NCBI GenBank assembly: GCA_038207265.1
Contig: JBBQZZ010000005.1
Location: forward strand, 227,979 to 291,978
DNA: 64,000 nucleotides
Source: JACMLD01 sp038207265
Lineage (GTDB): Bacteria; Bacteroidota; Bacteroidia; Chitinophagales; Chitinophagaceae
Direction of reading: 5' to 3'
The notes beneath the pieces were generated by a model. That model was not told the origin of the DNA. It was given only the letters and a program-made list of their open reading frames with translations, and did no database searches. The translations under genes and the position numbers were made by a program. Below are positions 37,113 to 46,414 of this stretch, piece after piece. How positions within the stretch are numbered: position 1 is the first letter of the stretch; each line of letters opens with the position of its first letter.

Positions 37113-37817
37113 CTATACAGTAGACAATGAAGGAACATTAAAACGAAAGCCAACTCCGTGGATGGTTTCCAGCACTATTTCAGGATCGGCCTTAAAGTGT
37201 TTGCGCAATTTTGTAATAAATACATCCATGCTTCTGCCAAGAAAATAATCATCCTTACCCCATACATTCAATAGCACTTCTTCGCGTTTTAAAACTTTGT
37301 TCGGATGCTTACATAAAAATTTCAACAGGTCGGCTTCTTTTTGTGTCATGGAAGAGACTCCCTGTGCAGATGTTATTTTAAGATCGGTATAAGAAAATTT
37401 TAATTTATTAATCTGGAACTCCTGCACCTGTTCTGAATACATTTTTTTTGTACGACGTAAAAAAACTTCCATTCGCAAAAGTAATTCAGACATATTGAAT
37501 GGCTTGGTGATATAATCATCGGCACCAGACTGGAAGCCTTTTATTTTATCTTCTTCCATAGATTTTGCAGTAAGAAAGAGAATGGGCACCAGGTCGGTTT
37601 GCTGGCGTATTTTTCTTGCTACAGCAAATCCATCTTTATTGGGCATCATAACATCCAGCAGGCAGATATCGAATTCACTTTTATTGAATCTTTCAATGGC
37701 TGTTTGCCCATCGGCGCAAAGCAATACTTCATAACCATCTTCTTCCAACGCATCTTTGATGATGAAACCAAGTGACGCATCATCCTCCGCCAACAATACT
37801 TTTGCTTTATTCGTCAT
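37113..37817 (-). CDS. OmpR-family response regulator
   Basis: A 234-residue protein from the ATG at 37817 (MTNKAKVLLAEDD). The receiver domain has acidic DD at 12-13, the phosphorylated D55 (CLLDVMMPN) and LFLTAK. The C-terminal winged helix (about 135-230) has TQKEADLLKFLCKHPNKVLKR. It lies directly downstream of the sensor kinase with an 81-bp gap that carries its own operator repeat. By context it controls the czc genes, itself and the kinase. Confidence 0.94.
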   Translation of the reverse strand: MTNKAKVLLAEDDASLGFIIKDALEEDGYEVLLCADGQTAIERFNKSEFDICLLDVMMPNKDGFAVARKIRQQTDLVPILFLTAKSMEEDKIKGFQSGADDYITKPFNMSELLLRMEVFLRRTKKMYSEQVQEFQINKLKFSYTDLKITSAQGVSSMTQKEADLLKFLCKHPNKVLKREEVLLNVWGKDDYFLGRSMDVFITKLRKHFKADPEIVLETIHGVGFRFNVPSLSTV

Positions 37818-37838
37818 AATTAATTCTTTTAGGAAATA

Positions 37839-37885
37839 CAAATTTGGAGCATAGTTTATACCAGTTGCTGTTAACTACTTGTTAT
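37839..37885 (-). promoter_or_regulatory. Predicted promoter and operator of the response regulator gene
   Basis: GTTAA at 37870 and GTTAT at 37881 are 11 bp apart on the plus strand. The -7-like box CAAATTTG is at 37846-37839, 23 nt from the nearest repeat. Confidence 0.5.
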
Positions 37886-37898
37886 TTGACGGTCAAAA

Positions 37899-39182
37899 TT
37901 ATTGTAGCGGTAATATGATCCTGAACTCTGTGCCTATTCCGGGAATACTGTTTACAATTATTTTCCCTTTATGGGCATCGATTACTTTTTTTACGAAATT
38001 AAGGCCCAGTCCAAACCCTTTTACGTTGTGAACATTCCCGGTTGGTACCCTGAAAAATTTTTTGAATAATTGTTTCAGGTATTTTTTTTCTATGCCGATG
38101 CCATTGTCTTTCACGGATATAGTATAATGGCCGTTCTCTGAAGCAGTGGTAATGATGACATGTGGTTCCTTTGAATATTTAATGGCGTTCTCAACCAGGT
38201 TCACCACAACCATTGCAATATTGCTTTCATCGGCAATGATACTTTTATTGGATTCTTCCTGTACAAATGCTATCCTGGTATTTGTTTGAAGGATTAGCGG
38301 ATCCATATCCTTTAATACGTCTTTAATAATATCATTTGGGATGAAGGCTGCTTTTTCCAATGGCAACTCGTGTTGATCTATACTGGCTGTTTTTAATAAT
38401 TTTTCTACCTGCGCTTGCAGGTGTTCTGTTTGTTGTGCAATAATAGTGCTGTATTTCTTTAGGCGCTGGGGTTGCTCGGTAATGGGAGGGCTGTTCAAAA
38501 CACCTGCCGCCAGTTTCATTACAGCCAGTGGGGTTTTGAATTCATGTGTAAAATTATTGACAAAATCCTTTTGTACTTCGTTCAGGAATTTTTGTTTGTA
38601 GAAATAAAACATACTGGCAGCAAAACCAAGCAGTACCAACAATAACAATAAACTTGTTACTATCCAGAAATTCAACTGATGAATGATGTATTGCTGGCGG
38701 TGGGGGAAATATAAATGTATATAATCATAATTTTTATTGAATACCGTAAGATCAACTGGGGTAAACTGGGCATGACTGGTGAGCTGAGATTGTGTTGAAG
38801 CGGCTGTAGGCAGGTATACCTGGTACAAATAGCTTTTCGCGCTATCACTGTATACTGCCATTTTGCAATCCGTGAATACGTTGAAATCCTCAAACTCACT
38901 TGCTAAATAATATACCAGCGAATCTTTTTGAGGAATGGTATCAACCTGGATAAGGAATGTATTTGGATTAGGACGTTCAATCAATTTTTGAATTTGCGTG
39001 CCCGGGTTGTCGTCCAGTTCCATGTCTTCACAAACACCCCGAATACTCTTTACAACATTTGTACTGAATTCTTTTTGTTCAAAATTGTACACTTTAATTA
39101 TCCAGTAAAGCTGAACCAGCAATATGATCGCCACCAATACAGTAAGCGATAACATCATCCATTTTAGTGTTACAGATCGCAT
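37899..39182 (-). CDS. Sensor histidine kinase of the czc two-component system
   Basis: A 427-residue membrane kinase: membrane helices at about 8-30 and 170-195 flank a periplasmic sensor domain of about 140 residues. The phospho-acceptor is H213 (NNFTHEFKTPLAVMK). The N box is NLVENAIKYS, G1 is DNGIGI and G2 is GFGLGL. No metal-binding His/Cys cluster stands out in the sensor domain. It precedes its response regulator on the same strand and has two operator pairs upstream. Confidence 0.94.
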   Translation of the reverse strand: MRSVTLKWMMLSLTVLVAIILLVQLYWIIKVYNFEQKEFSTNVVKSIRGVCEDMELDDNPGTQIQKLIERPNPNTFLIQVDTIPQKDSLVYYLASEFEDFNVFTDCKMAVYSDSAKSYLYQVYLPTAASTQSQLTSHAQFTPVDLTVFNKNYDYIHLYFPHRQQYIIHQLNFWIVTSLLLLLVLLGFAASMFYFYKQKFLNEVQKDFVNNFTHEFKTPLAVMKLAAGVLNSPPITEQPQRLKKYSTIIAQQTEHLQAQVEKLLKTASIDQHELPLEKAAFIPNDIIKDVLKDMDPLILQTNTRIAFVQEESNKSIIADESNIAMVVVNLVENAIKYSKEPHVIITTASENGHYTISVKDNGIGIEKKYLKQLFKKFFRVPTGNVHNVKGFGLGLNFVKKVIDAHKGKIIVNSIPGIGTEFRIILPLQ

Positions 39183-39209
39183 ATAGTTTATAAGTTACGA
39201 AACCCCGGA

Positions 39210-39294
39210 CAAATATGCGACCATTTGCATTTAGCGCCTATACCACTCGTGTTAACCAGCAGTTAAGTATTAACACAGGTTAAGCTGCAGTTAA
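39210..39294 (-). promoter_or_regulatory. Predicted promoter and double operator of the histidine kinase gene
   Basis: GTTAA at 39251 and 39262, and again at 39279 and 39290, form two pairs with 11-bp spacing on the plus strand. The -7-like box CATATTTG (minus strand, 39217-39210) is 33 nt from the nearest repeat. No -33 TTTG is present at the usual place, which fits activator dependence. Confidence 0.6.
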
Positions 39295-39398
39295 CAACCG
39301 GGTATAATTTTATGGAGAGTTTATTGTGGCGCAACTTAGCCATGCAAACTTTTGCAAATTCAAGATCGTAGTAATAGAGGGTTCTTTTTAGGGTTTAT

Positions 39399-39420
39399 GC
39401 GCCGCCTTTCCAGGTGGCGC
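39399..39420 (-). terminator. GC-rich hairpin after the GH18-NodB-GT2 gene
   Basis: Stem GCGCCGCC/GGTGGCGC (one G-T pair) with loop TTTCCA, 45 bp after the stop at 39465. No T-run follows on the minus strand, so terminator function is uncertain. Confidence 0.4.
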
Positions 39421-39464
39421 AACTCTTTTAAATTCCTATGGATATATTGATTGATCGTATGCCA

Positions 39465-42400
39465 CTATACTGGAACAATGTCTTTTACGTTACCGGTTCT
39501 TTTTAAAACACCCCAGTTTTGTAATTCTCCTTTGATGGCTTTGCGGAAAGTTTTGAATAAAACATAATACATCAGCCAGCGGTAGATAAACCTTTGAGGT
39601 ATCAGCCAAATCAGTTTGCCATAATGTTCTTTTTCAAAACTAAAAGCCAGAATGGATACTGCTGCATCCACCAGCATAAATACCAGGTAATAAGTAAGAA
39701 TTTTTTCCTGGTTCCCGGTTAATATTCCCAATACCATAAAAAAATCTGCCAACGGTGCAATAATGGGTATAATGAATTGGAAAATTAAAATATTGGGCAG
39801 GGCTACCCATCCAAGCCATTTGTATTTCCAGTTAAAAAGAGCATCCCTGTTTTTCCAAAACGTTTGCATAACGCCAAAGCTCCAGCGAAAACGTTGTTTT
39901 AAAAACATTTTGACTGATTCTGGTGCTTCCGTTAATGCAATTGCTGCATTTTCATTTTTAATCAGGTAGCCACACCGGAGGATACGAACTGTGAGATCGC
40001 AATCTTCTGCCAGTGTATCGGTAGTGAATGCACCCGCTTCTTCAATGGCTTTTTTGCGAAATGCACCGATAGCACCGGGCACAACGGTAATGGCATTGAT
40101 GGCGGCAAATGCTTTGCGGTCAAAATTCTGGCTGGTAATGTATTCAATCGCCTGCCACCGTGTAATCATGTTTACTTCATTTCCAACTTTTACATTTCCT
40201 GCTACAGCGCCAACTTTATCGTTGACAAAATGTGCCATCAGTTTGCTAACCGCATCCGGCAATAACTTGGTGTCTGCATCAATACAAACCACAAATGCCG
40301 CGGTAGATTGGGCGATGCCGAAATTAAGTGCAGATGCTTTTCCGCCGTTGGGTTTGCTGAGCACTTTCATCCTAGGTTCTTTAGAAAATGCGGTATTTAC
40401 TTTTTCAAATGTGCTGTCTTTGCTACCATCGTCAACAAAAATGATTTCAAAATTTGGATAATCTGTTTTTAATAAGTTATTCAGAGAATTAACAGCATTT
40501 ACTTCCTCATTGTACGCAGGAACGATGATGCTCACCAATGGCGCCAAGTTTTTATCTGACCAAACCGGTAATGATGAGACGGTGCTGAGTTGCTGCTGAT
40601 GACGGGAAGCCAGCACTGCCATCAAAAGTATTTTAGCCAGTGATAAAACAATGAATATTACAAAAAGGGAAAATAAGATATGACCACCCCAATAACCTGC
40701 TTCAAATAAAAAACTTTCAAATTGAATGATATAATAACCACTTCCCCTGGGAACTTCCGGCATCATTTCATCTTTTTTCTTACCCAGGAGGTCGGCAACT
40801 GTCGTGAATGTATAACCGCCATTTTTAAAATACCGGATGATTCTTGGTAATGCTTCCACTGTGGCCCGCCGGCTATCTCCGCCAGCATCATGTAAGAGTA
40901 TGATGTTTCCACTTAGTTCCTCTTTGGTCAATCTCTTTTTTTCTTTTATCACACGGGCAACTATGGAATCAGCTGGTGTATCGGGTTCCCAATCCAACGG
41001 ATCAATTGATTCTCCAATGTCCAGGTAGTTTTTTTCGTGTGCCCAGGCAACCGGAATCAATTCTTCATATTTCTGAGGTTGAAAGTCTGCGTTGAAAGGC
41101 GCACGAAACATAACCGTAGAATGGCCTGTTATACATTCAATCAGTAAACGGGTTGATTCCATCTCCAGTATTGCTCGCTTCTTGCTTACCTTGGCAATAT
41201 TAGGATGCGTAAAAGTATGGTTGCCTATTTCATGCCCTTCGCGGTAAATACGTTTTACAATGGGTATATTATTTTCTGCATTGATTCCCACCAGGAAAAA
41301 AGTTGCCGGTACATGTTCCTTCGCAAGTATATCGAGTATCTGCGGCGTATAAGTAGGATCCGGTCCGTCATCAAATGTCAGCACAAGTTTCATTTTATTT
41401 ACACTATCGCCACCATAAGTTTTAGCAACCCATTTTGAAGGAAGTGAATCATAGTTTTCTTCACTGATCAGCATTTCCGAAGTATCTATTTCAGGTACAA
41501 TTCGTCCGCTGGTTGGTCCGCCTATGATGTCCAGTATTTCACCACCTTTACCTTCATAATCTACATTTTCGTCTCCGGCGGCAGTTGAAATGGAAGCGAA
41601 AGAAGCAAAGTCAAAATGACGAATGCTGTCTTTGCTCATATCACGATCATAAAAATCCCACATGCGGGAATCTTCAGCGCCCAGCCGCCATAACGCTACA
41701 CCACTCAAGCCAGATTCCGCTGCAAAACGAAGTGCATTGAATGCAGTGGCCGCATCAGTAAAGAATACTTTGTGGTCATTACTTCTGTCATCTGTGTAAT
41801 CGAAACTGAGATTATAAGAATCATTATCAAAATCAATTTTACTCTGGTAAGTTCGGGCGCGTACCAATACCTGCTGGTAAGTAACCGGGTCTGCATGAGT
41901 AGGGTTACCTTTTTTATCAATGGTCCAATCGTAACCAAATCCTGCAGTAGCAAGAATTAGCTTTTGTGAAGGAATTTTCTTTGTAGCTGCATCTACAGCT
42001 GCCTCTATCCATTTCTGATGTGCAATTGGACCCGGGTGAGTGCTTTCTGAAAACTGATCATAAGCCATTAAAAAGATATAATCATTGTAGTTGGACAGCT
42101 CTTTAAAATTATAATCTTCATTGAATGGCACCACATCCTGTGTTACCAATAAACCTTTTGCATGCAGGCGCACATATAATTCTTTTTGAAATTGCACCAG
42201 GGTTTCGTTTTTTTCTTCTACCAGGTCTTCAAAATCCACGTTTACTCCCGAAAATTTATTGGTTTCCAGTATCCGGATCAAATCGATAATAAGCTTTTCC
42301 TTTTTTTCGGGGTTAATAATAATACGGTGAACAATATCACCCCTGAAAGTTTTACCAATAAAGTTTGATAGCAGTGGTACAATTTTTACGCCCGATCTTT

Positions 42401-42941
42401 TCATAATATCGTACGCCCTTTCATCTATCCTGGTAACAATGCTATCCCCATTTGCATCTAGAAACAGCCATTCAGGCACTACCATATTAAGATGACTGAT
42501 ATTCTGTTCCAATGAAGAGTAAGACTGTGCATCCCAGTCAACATAAAAAGCTGCCCGCACGCCCGCTCCAAATTTTTTAAACGAATAGAAATTGCTGTCT
42601 GCATGCACTATCACCCCATTTTTTCTTCTGAATCTTTTTGCAATGGGGTAAGCACCCTTCTTGTACATCTCTTTTTCATTGATATACTTCCGGAAACCTC
42701 CGTACTGCTTACCAATTTTTGTTTTATTAAAAAGGGAATTACTATTGGTATCGAGAAAAACCTGCTTTTCCTGCGCACTGATCAACCTTGGCATTAGTGG
42801 CGTATCGCCCCGCGACAATGTAATGATGGTAACCACGATTCCTAAAAGAATTAAAAAAAATAGAAACCGGCTACCCCATTTAAATTTCATCCAGCGTGAA
42901 GAAGAGGTAGTCTGAAATACCTGTTGCGAATGTGTGGTCAT
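39465..42941 (-). CDS. GH18 + polysaccharide deacetylase + GT2 glycosyltransferase fusion
   Basis: An 1158-residue membrane protein from the ATG at 42941. In order: a membrane helix (about 24-42); a GH18-like domain (about 125-435, with NVDFEDL including the catalytic-position Glu); a NodB deacetylase (about 515-715, with TFDDGPDPTYTP and HEIGNHTFTHPN); membrane helices near 755-785; a GT2 synthase (about 800-1030, with VSIIVPAYNEE, DADTKL, AEDCD and QRFRW); and terminal helices. This packs polymerisation, deacetylation and cleavage of a beta-1,4/1,6 hexosamine-type polymer into one chain, comparable to PgaB plus PgaC. An operator like those of the czc genes lies upstream. Confidence 0.9.
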   Translation of the reverse strand: MTTHSQQVFQTTSSSRWMKFKWGSRFLFFLILLGIVVTIITLSRGDTPLMPRLISAQEKQVFLDTNSNSLFNKTKIGKQYGGFRKYINEKEMYKKGAYPIAKRFRRKNGVIVHADSNFYSFKKFGAGVRAAFYVDWDAQSYSSLEQNISHLNMVVPEWLFLDANGDSIVTRIDERAYDIMKRSGVKIVPLLSNFIGKTFRGDIVHRIIINPEKKEKLIIDLIRILETNKFSGVNVDFEDLVEEKNETLVQFQKELYVRLHAKGLLVTQDVVPFNEDYNFKELSNYNDYIFLMAYDQFSESTHPGPIAHQKWIEAAVDAATKKIPSQKLILATAGFGYDWTIDKKGNPTHADPVTYQQVLVRARTYQSKIDFDNDSYNLSFDYTDDRSNDHKVFFTDAATAFNALRFAAESGLSGVALWRLGAEDSRMWDFYDRDMSKDSIRHFDFASFASISTAAGDENVDYEGKGGEILDIIGGPTSGRIVPEIDTSEMLISEENYDSLPSKWVAKTYGGDSVNKMKLVLTFDDGPDPTYTPQILDILAKEHVPATFFLVGINAENNIPIVKRIYREGHEIGNHTFTHPNIAKVSKKRAILEMESTRLLIECITGHSTVMFRAPFNADFQPQKYEELIPVAWAHEKNYLDIGESIDPLDWEPDTPADSIVARVIKEKKRLTKEELSGNIILLHDAGGDSRRATVEALPRIIRYFKNGGYTFTTVADLLGKKKDEMMPEVPRGSGYYIIQFESFLFEAGYWGGHILFSLFVIFIVLSLAKILLMAVLASRHQQQLSTVSSLPVWSDKNLAPLVSIIVPAYNEEVNAVNSLNNLLKTDYPNFEIIFVDDGSKDSTFEKVNTAFSKEPRMKVLSKPNGGKASALNFGIAQSTAAFVVCIDADTKLLPDAVSKLMAHFVNDKVGAVAGNVKVGNEVNMITRWQAIEYITSQNFDRKAFAAINAITVVPGAIGAFRKKAIEEAGAFTTDTLAEDCDLTVRILRCGYLIKNENAAIALTEAPESVKMFLKQRFRWSFGVMQTFWKNRDALFNWKYKWLGWVALPNILIFQFIIPIIAPLADFFMVLGILTGNQEKILTYYLVFMLVDAAVSILAFSFEKEHYGKLIWLIPQRFIYRWLMYYVLFKTFRKAIKGELQNWGVLKRTGNVKDIVPV

Positions 42942-42968
42942 GTATATTGGTGTTCCTGTTAGGTACAA

Positions 42969-43018
42969 CAAAGATCAGCGCTGAAAACGTAAAACCCTGA
43001 CTGTTAACGACGGCTTAA
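42969..43018 (-). promoter_or_regulatory. Predicted promoter and operator of the GH18-NodB-GT2 gene
   Basis: GTTAA at 43003 and CTTAA at 43014 are 11 bp apart on the plus strand, matching the operators at the czc locus. The -7-like box GATCTTTG is at 42976-42969, 26 nt from the repeat. Confidence 0.45.
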
Positions 43019-43037
43019 CCTATTAATTCTATAAAAT

Positions 43038-44849
43038 TCAATAATCCAGTTCCAGTCTCAGTTTATCTCTCAGCTCTTTCACCAGTGGGTATTGCGCTGC
43101 TATTTTCTGAAATTGTTCCCTGGTACTTAATGGTATTTCGGTTTTAGCAGACAGGTCCATTTTTTCTTCAATGATGATAGAAAATGTGAGTGCCCTGTTA
43201 TTGAATAGTTGCTGAAGATGCTCCGACAATTTTATTCTTTCCTGCTCAATGAATTTCAGTTGCAGGTTATTGGGTGTGACTATCTCAAAACTGCCTTCGT
43301 CTTTAATGCGCAAAACTGCCAAATCAAAACTTTGTCCGGCCGGATTTCTGGCTTCTTTTAATGTGACCGTAAAATCGTCCCAGGCTTTTTGTAGTTCTTC
43401 AATGCTGAGTGGTTTAATTTTAATAACAGTACTTGTACCACTAACATTTGCATATTGTTGACGGATCTTATTGAGTGCTCCCAATTTACCTGGAGAAGTT
43501 TCCGTTTTTGAAATTGTTTGTTTGATGGCAGTTGTATATGCCGGAACAAAAGCGGGCAATGATGCTGACTGATACATTTGATCCTCATCGGGCGTTTCAA
43601 TCATCAATTTTGCGGCAGCACCCTGGTTACCTACTGAATTGGTTTGCATTGTTCTTTTGAATTCAATAATGGGCAACCTTCGGAATGCCACTGGTTTTAC
43701 GGTATCAACCAGTTTTTTTTTACTCATGCCGTCTGCTGTAGCAGTAATTTCCAGTGCCTGTTGCAGGTAAGCGAGTTTAATGATGGTGAGTTCAACATGC
43801 AATCTTTTATTACGCGCGGCTTTATAGTTTACTCCATTTTCATTTAAAATGTTCAATGCACTCACTATATAGGGAACACTTGTTTTTTTTGCCGCTTCGA
43901 TGTAACGATCCTTAAAACTTTCTACCACATCCAGCAAGCCCGCTACTTTTTCATCTTTGCTGACCAACAGGTTACGCAGGAATTCTGCAAATCCTTCTAC
44001 TACCATATCGCCTTCAAAACCTTTACTGTTGATATCATCAAATAATAAAAGAGCACTGGCCAGATCCTGTTCCTGCATAAAAGCAAGTAACCTGAAATAA
44101 TAATCCGCGTCCAGTATGTTCAGGTGTTCTAAGGTATTTGCATAAGTAACTTCTCCGTTGGTAAAACTTACAATCTTATCCAGTATACTCAATGCATCGC
44201 GCATACAACCCTCGCTTTTTTGCGCAATTAACTGCAGAGCTGCTTTGTCTGCTTTTATTTCTTCCTTGCCAATAATTTCTTCCAGGTGTTCAACGGTATC
44301 GTGGGTAGTAATGCGTTTAAAATCAAAAATCTGGCAACGGCTGAGAATGGTGGGAATGATTTTATGTTTCTCTGTAGTGGCCAGGATAAAAATGGCAAAG
44401 GGGGGTGGTTCTTCCAATGTTTTCAAGAATGCATTGAATGCAGCGGAACTGAGCATGTGCACCTCATCAATAATATATACTTTATATTTTCCCGATTGCG
44501 GAGCAAACCTCACCTGGTCTACCAGTGACCGGATATCATCCACTGAATTATTACTGGCTGCGTCCAACTCATGAATGCTTAATGAGGTACCCTGATCAAA
44601 TGAAACACAGCTTGGACAAACATTACATGCTTCTCCGTCTTTTGTCTGATTTTCACAATTGATGGTCTTGGCTAAAATTCTTGCGCAGGTGGTTTTTCCT
44701 ACACCTCTCGGACCGCAAAACAAGAAAGCATGCGCCAGCTGATTGTTTTTGATGGCGTTTTTTAATGTAGTGGTAATATGTGCCTGACCTACAACTGTAG
44801 AAAAATTTTGCGGTCTGTATTTTCTTGCTGAAACGATAAACTTGTCCAT
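43038..44849 (-). CDS. dnaX: DNA polymerase III subunits gamma and tau
   Basis: A 603-residue clamp-loader protein. Walker A GPRGVGKT is at 46-53, the zinc-binding Cys residues are C65, C75, C78 and C81, Walker B region is YIIDEVHML and SRC (sensor 1 region) follows. A C-terminal tau-like region of about 230 residues is present. I see no obvious slippery A-run as used for gamma production in E. coli. It is transcribed from its own promoter, with a -7 box 8 nt before the ATG. Confidence 0.96.
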   Translation of the reverse strand: MDKFIVSARKYRPQNFSTVVGQAHITTTLKNAIKNNQLAHAFLFCGPRGVGKTTCARILAKTINCENQTKDGEACNVCPSCVSFDQGTSLSIHELDAASNNSVDDIRSLVDQVRFAPQSGKYKVYIIDEVHMLSSAAFNAFLKTLEEPPPFAIFILATTEKHKIIPTILSRCQIFDFKRITTHDTVEHLEEIIGKEEIKADKAALQLIAQKSEGCMRDALSILDKIVSFTNGEVTYANTLEHLNILDADYYFRLLAFMQEQDLASALLLFDDINSKGFEGDMVVEGFAEFLRNLLVSKDEKVAGLLDVVESFKDRYIEAAKKTSVPYIVSALNILNENGVNYKAARNKRLHVELTIIKLAYLQQALEITATADGMSKKKLVDTVKPVAFRRLPIIEFKRTMQTNSVGNQGAAAKLMIETPDEDQMYQSASLPAFVPAYTTAIKQTISKTETSPGKLGALNKIRQQYANVSGTSTVIKIKPLSIEELQKAWDDFTVTLKEARNPAGQSFDLAVLRIKDEGSFEIVTPNNLQLKFIEQERIKLSEHLQQLFNNRALTFSIIIEEKMDLSAKTEIPLSTREQFQKIAAQYPLVKELRDKLRLELDY

Positions 44850-44857
44850 ACCTGCTG

Positions 44858-44865
44858 CGAAGTTA
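44858..44865 (-). promoter_or_regulatory. Predicted -7 box of dnaX
   Basis: The minus strand reads TAACTTCG, one base from TAnnTTTG, 8 nt before the ATG. The mRNA would have almost no leader. Confidence 0.45.
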
Positions 44866-45125
44866 AGCGAAAGATCATTTTGGTGAGGCTGGCAAAATAA
44901 TACAATTGTTCATCAATGGAAAAGATAGTTATGCAGGTTGGTTGATTGATTGAAGAGTTGATTGGTTGGTTTGGGTAGCCAGCATACAAATGGGGTTGCT
45001 ATTATCAGGAAATAAATTGGGATTAATGTTGGTCTCTTTTTGGTACAGGAAACAATAGTTATATGCCAGGTAAATATTGCGCTGACCAATATTATGCCTG
45101 CCGTTAATTAAGGTCAAATTATTTA

Positions 45126-46292
45126 TTAACTGATCGTGGGATGTCGTTTGAATTCTTTTGTTCTGTCAAACAGGTAACGGTAAGTAGTAAGCGTACGGCT
45201 GCGAAATGTTTCACCCAGGGTCTGCACCACATTGAGCATTTTAGGATTGAACTCTCCAATCCACTGCATTTCATATTCTGTATAATGTGTATGTGGCTGA
45301 ATAATTTTTGAAGATTCAACTACCATATAAGCATCGATGCCTTTTCCCTGGAATTCCGGCACAATACCAAATACAATTCCATTGAATTTTTTATTCTTCA
45401 TTGTTTTGGCCAGCCAGAGAAATTTTATTTTCTGAAGGATACCCAGTTGACCATCCAGGTGTTTGAATATCTGGTTGAGATCCGGCAGGTTTACAAACAT
45501 GGAGATGGGATCGTCTTTGTAGTAACTAAACCAGATCAGCCTTTCATCCATAAAAGGTTTCATTTTTTTGAACAATAACACTACCTGGTCTTTTTTCAAT
45601 TCTTTTAAACCACCATGACCCGCCCATGCTTTGTTATAAATCGTAACAAAATCTATCGCAAATTTTCCAAGTTGATTTTTTTTAATATGCAATGATTTAA
45701 AATCGGGATTGCCGGCATACTGTGCGTGCCTGTCATAATACTTTTGGTTGAGTTTTGCTTTCGGGTCAAGGCCAAAACAAATCTGGTTAAAAAAATTTTG
45801 AAATCCGTAGTGCTCAAAAATTGCCTGGTAATAAGGCGCATTATAATTCATTTTGTACAGAGGTTCCTGGAACCCCTGCACCACCAACCCCCACCAGTTG
45901 TCACGTTCCCCAAAATTAATAGGGCCGTCCATTGCTTCCATACCCTGCTGCATCAACCAGTGTTTTGCAACATCAAAAAGCATATCTGCTGCAGACTGGT
46001 TATTGATGCAATCGAAAAAACCAATTCCACCAACGGGAACATCATCTCCTTTGTTTTTGTATTTTTTATTCACAAAAGCGGCTATGCGTCCAATTAAGTT
46101 TCCATTATCGTCTTTTAGGATCCATCGGGTACATTTTCCAAACCTGAACGCTTTGTTGGTTTTTTCATCAAACACTTCATTTACATCTTTATCCAATGGG
46201 CGGATATAGTTAGTATTTCCTTTGTTGATCTGTATGTTCGTTCTGATAAAATCCTTTGCCAACTGCGGACTGTTTACTTCAATCAATTGCAT
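45126..46292 (-). CDS. Uncharacterised GNAT-fold acyltransferase-like protein
   Basis: A 388-residue soluble protein from the ATG at 46292 (MQLIEVNSPQLAKDF). A longer reading to 46430 would run over the promoter and start of the divergent YtxH gene and was rejected. The first about 150 residues have a GNAT-like opening (RWILKDDNGNLIGRIAAFVN), and the later part repeats a GNAT-like segment (GIVPEFQGKGIDAYMV). Large two-GNAT proteins of this kind are common in Bacteroidota without known function. It ends in a gene-poor 276-bp gap before dnaX. Confidence 0.62.
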   Translation of the reverse strand: MQLIEVNSPQLAKDFIRTNIQINKGNTNYIRPLDKDVNEVFDEKTNKAFRFGKCTRWILKDDNGNLIGRIAAFVNKKYKNKGDDVPVGGIGFFDCINNQSAADMLFDVAKHWLMQQGMEAMDGPINFGERDNWWGLVVQGFQEPLYKMNYNAPYYQAIFEHYGFQNFFNQICFGLDPKAKLNQKYYDRHAQYAGNPDFKSLHIKKNQLGKFAIDFVTIYNKAWAGHGGLKELKKDQVVLLFKKMKPFMDERLIWFSYYKDDPISMFVNLPDLNQIFKHLDGQLGILQKIKFLWLAKTMKNKKFNGIVFGIVPEFQGKGIDAYMVVESSKIIQPHTHYTEYEMQWIGEFNPKMLNVVQTLGETFRSRTLTTYRYLFDRTKEFKRHPTIS

Positions 46293-46360
46293 ACTGCTGG
46301 TTACTTTTTTTATCTGACCGACTGTAAATAAGATTTTACTGTCGCTTTCAAACTCTGTTG

Positions 46361-46383
46361 TAAATTTGAATGGGACAAATTTA
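46361..46383. promoter_or_regulatory. Perfect palindrome of two facing -7-like boxes
   Basis: TAAATTTG-N7-CAAATTTA is an 8-bp perfect inverted repeat between the divergent GNAT-like and YtxH genes. Each arm matches TAnnTTTG on its own strand. It could be two overlapping promoters or a repressor operator. Confidence 0.5.
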
Positions 46384-46414
46384 ATTGTTTCAGGCACATT
46401 AAATAAAGATAACC

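Noticed and set aside
44929..45117. A 62-codon minus-strand frame in the dnaX/GNAT gap
   Set aside because: Gln/Asn-rich low-complexity sequence over GATTGATT-type repeats, no family pattern and no promoter; treated as non-coding.
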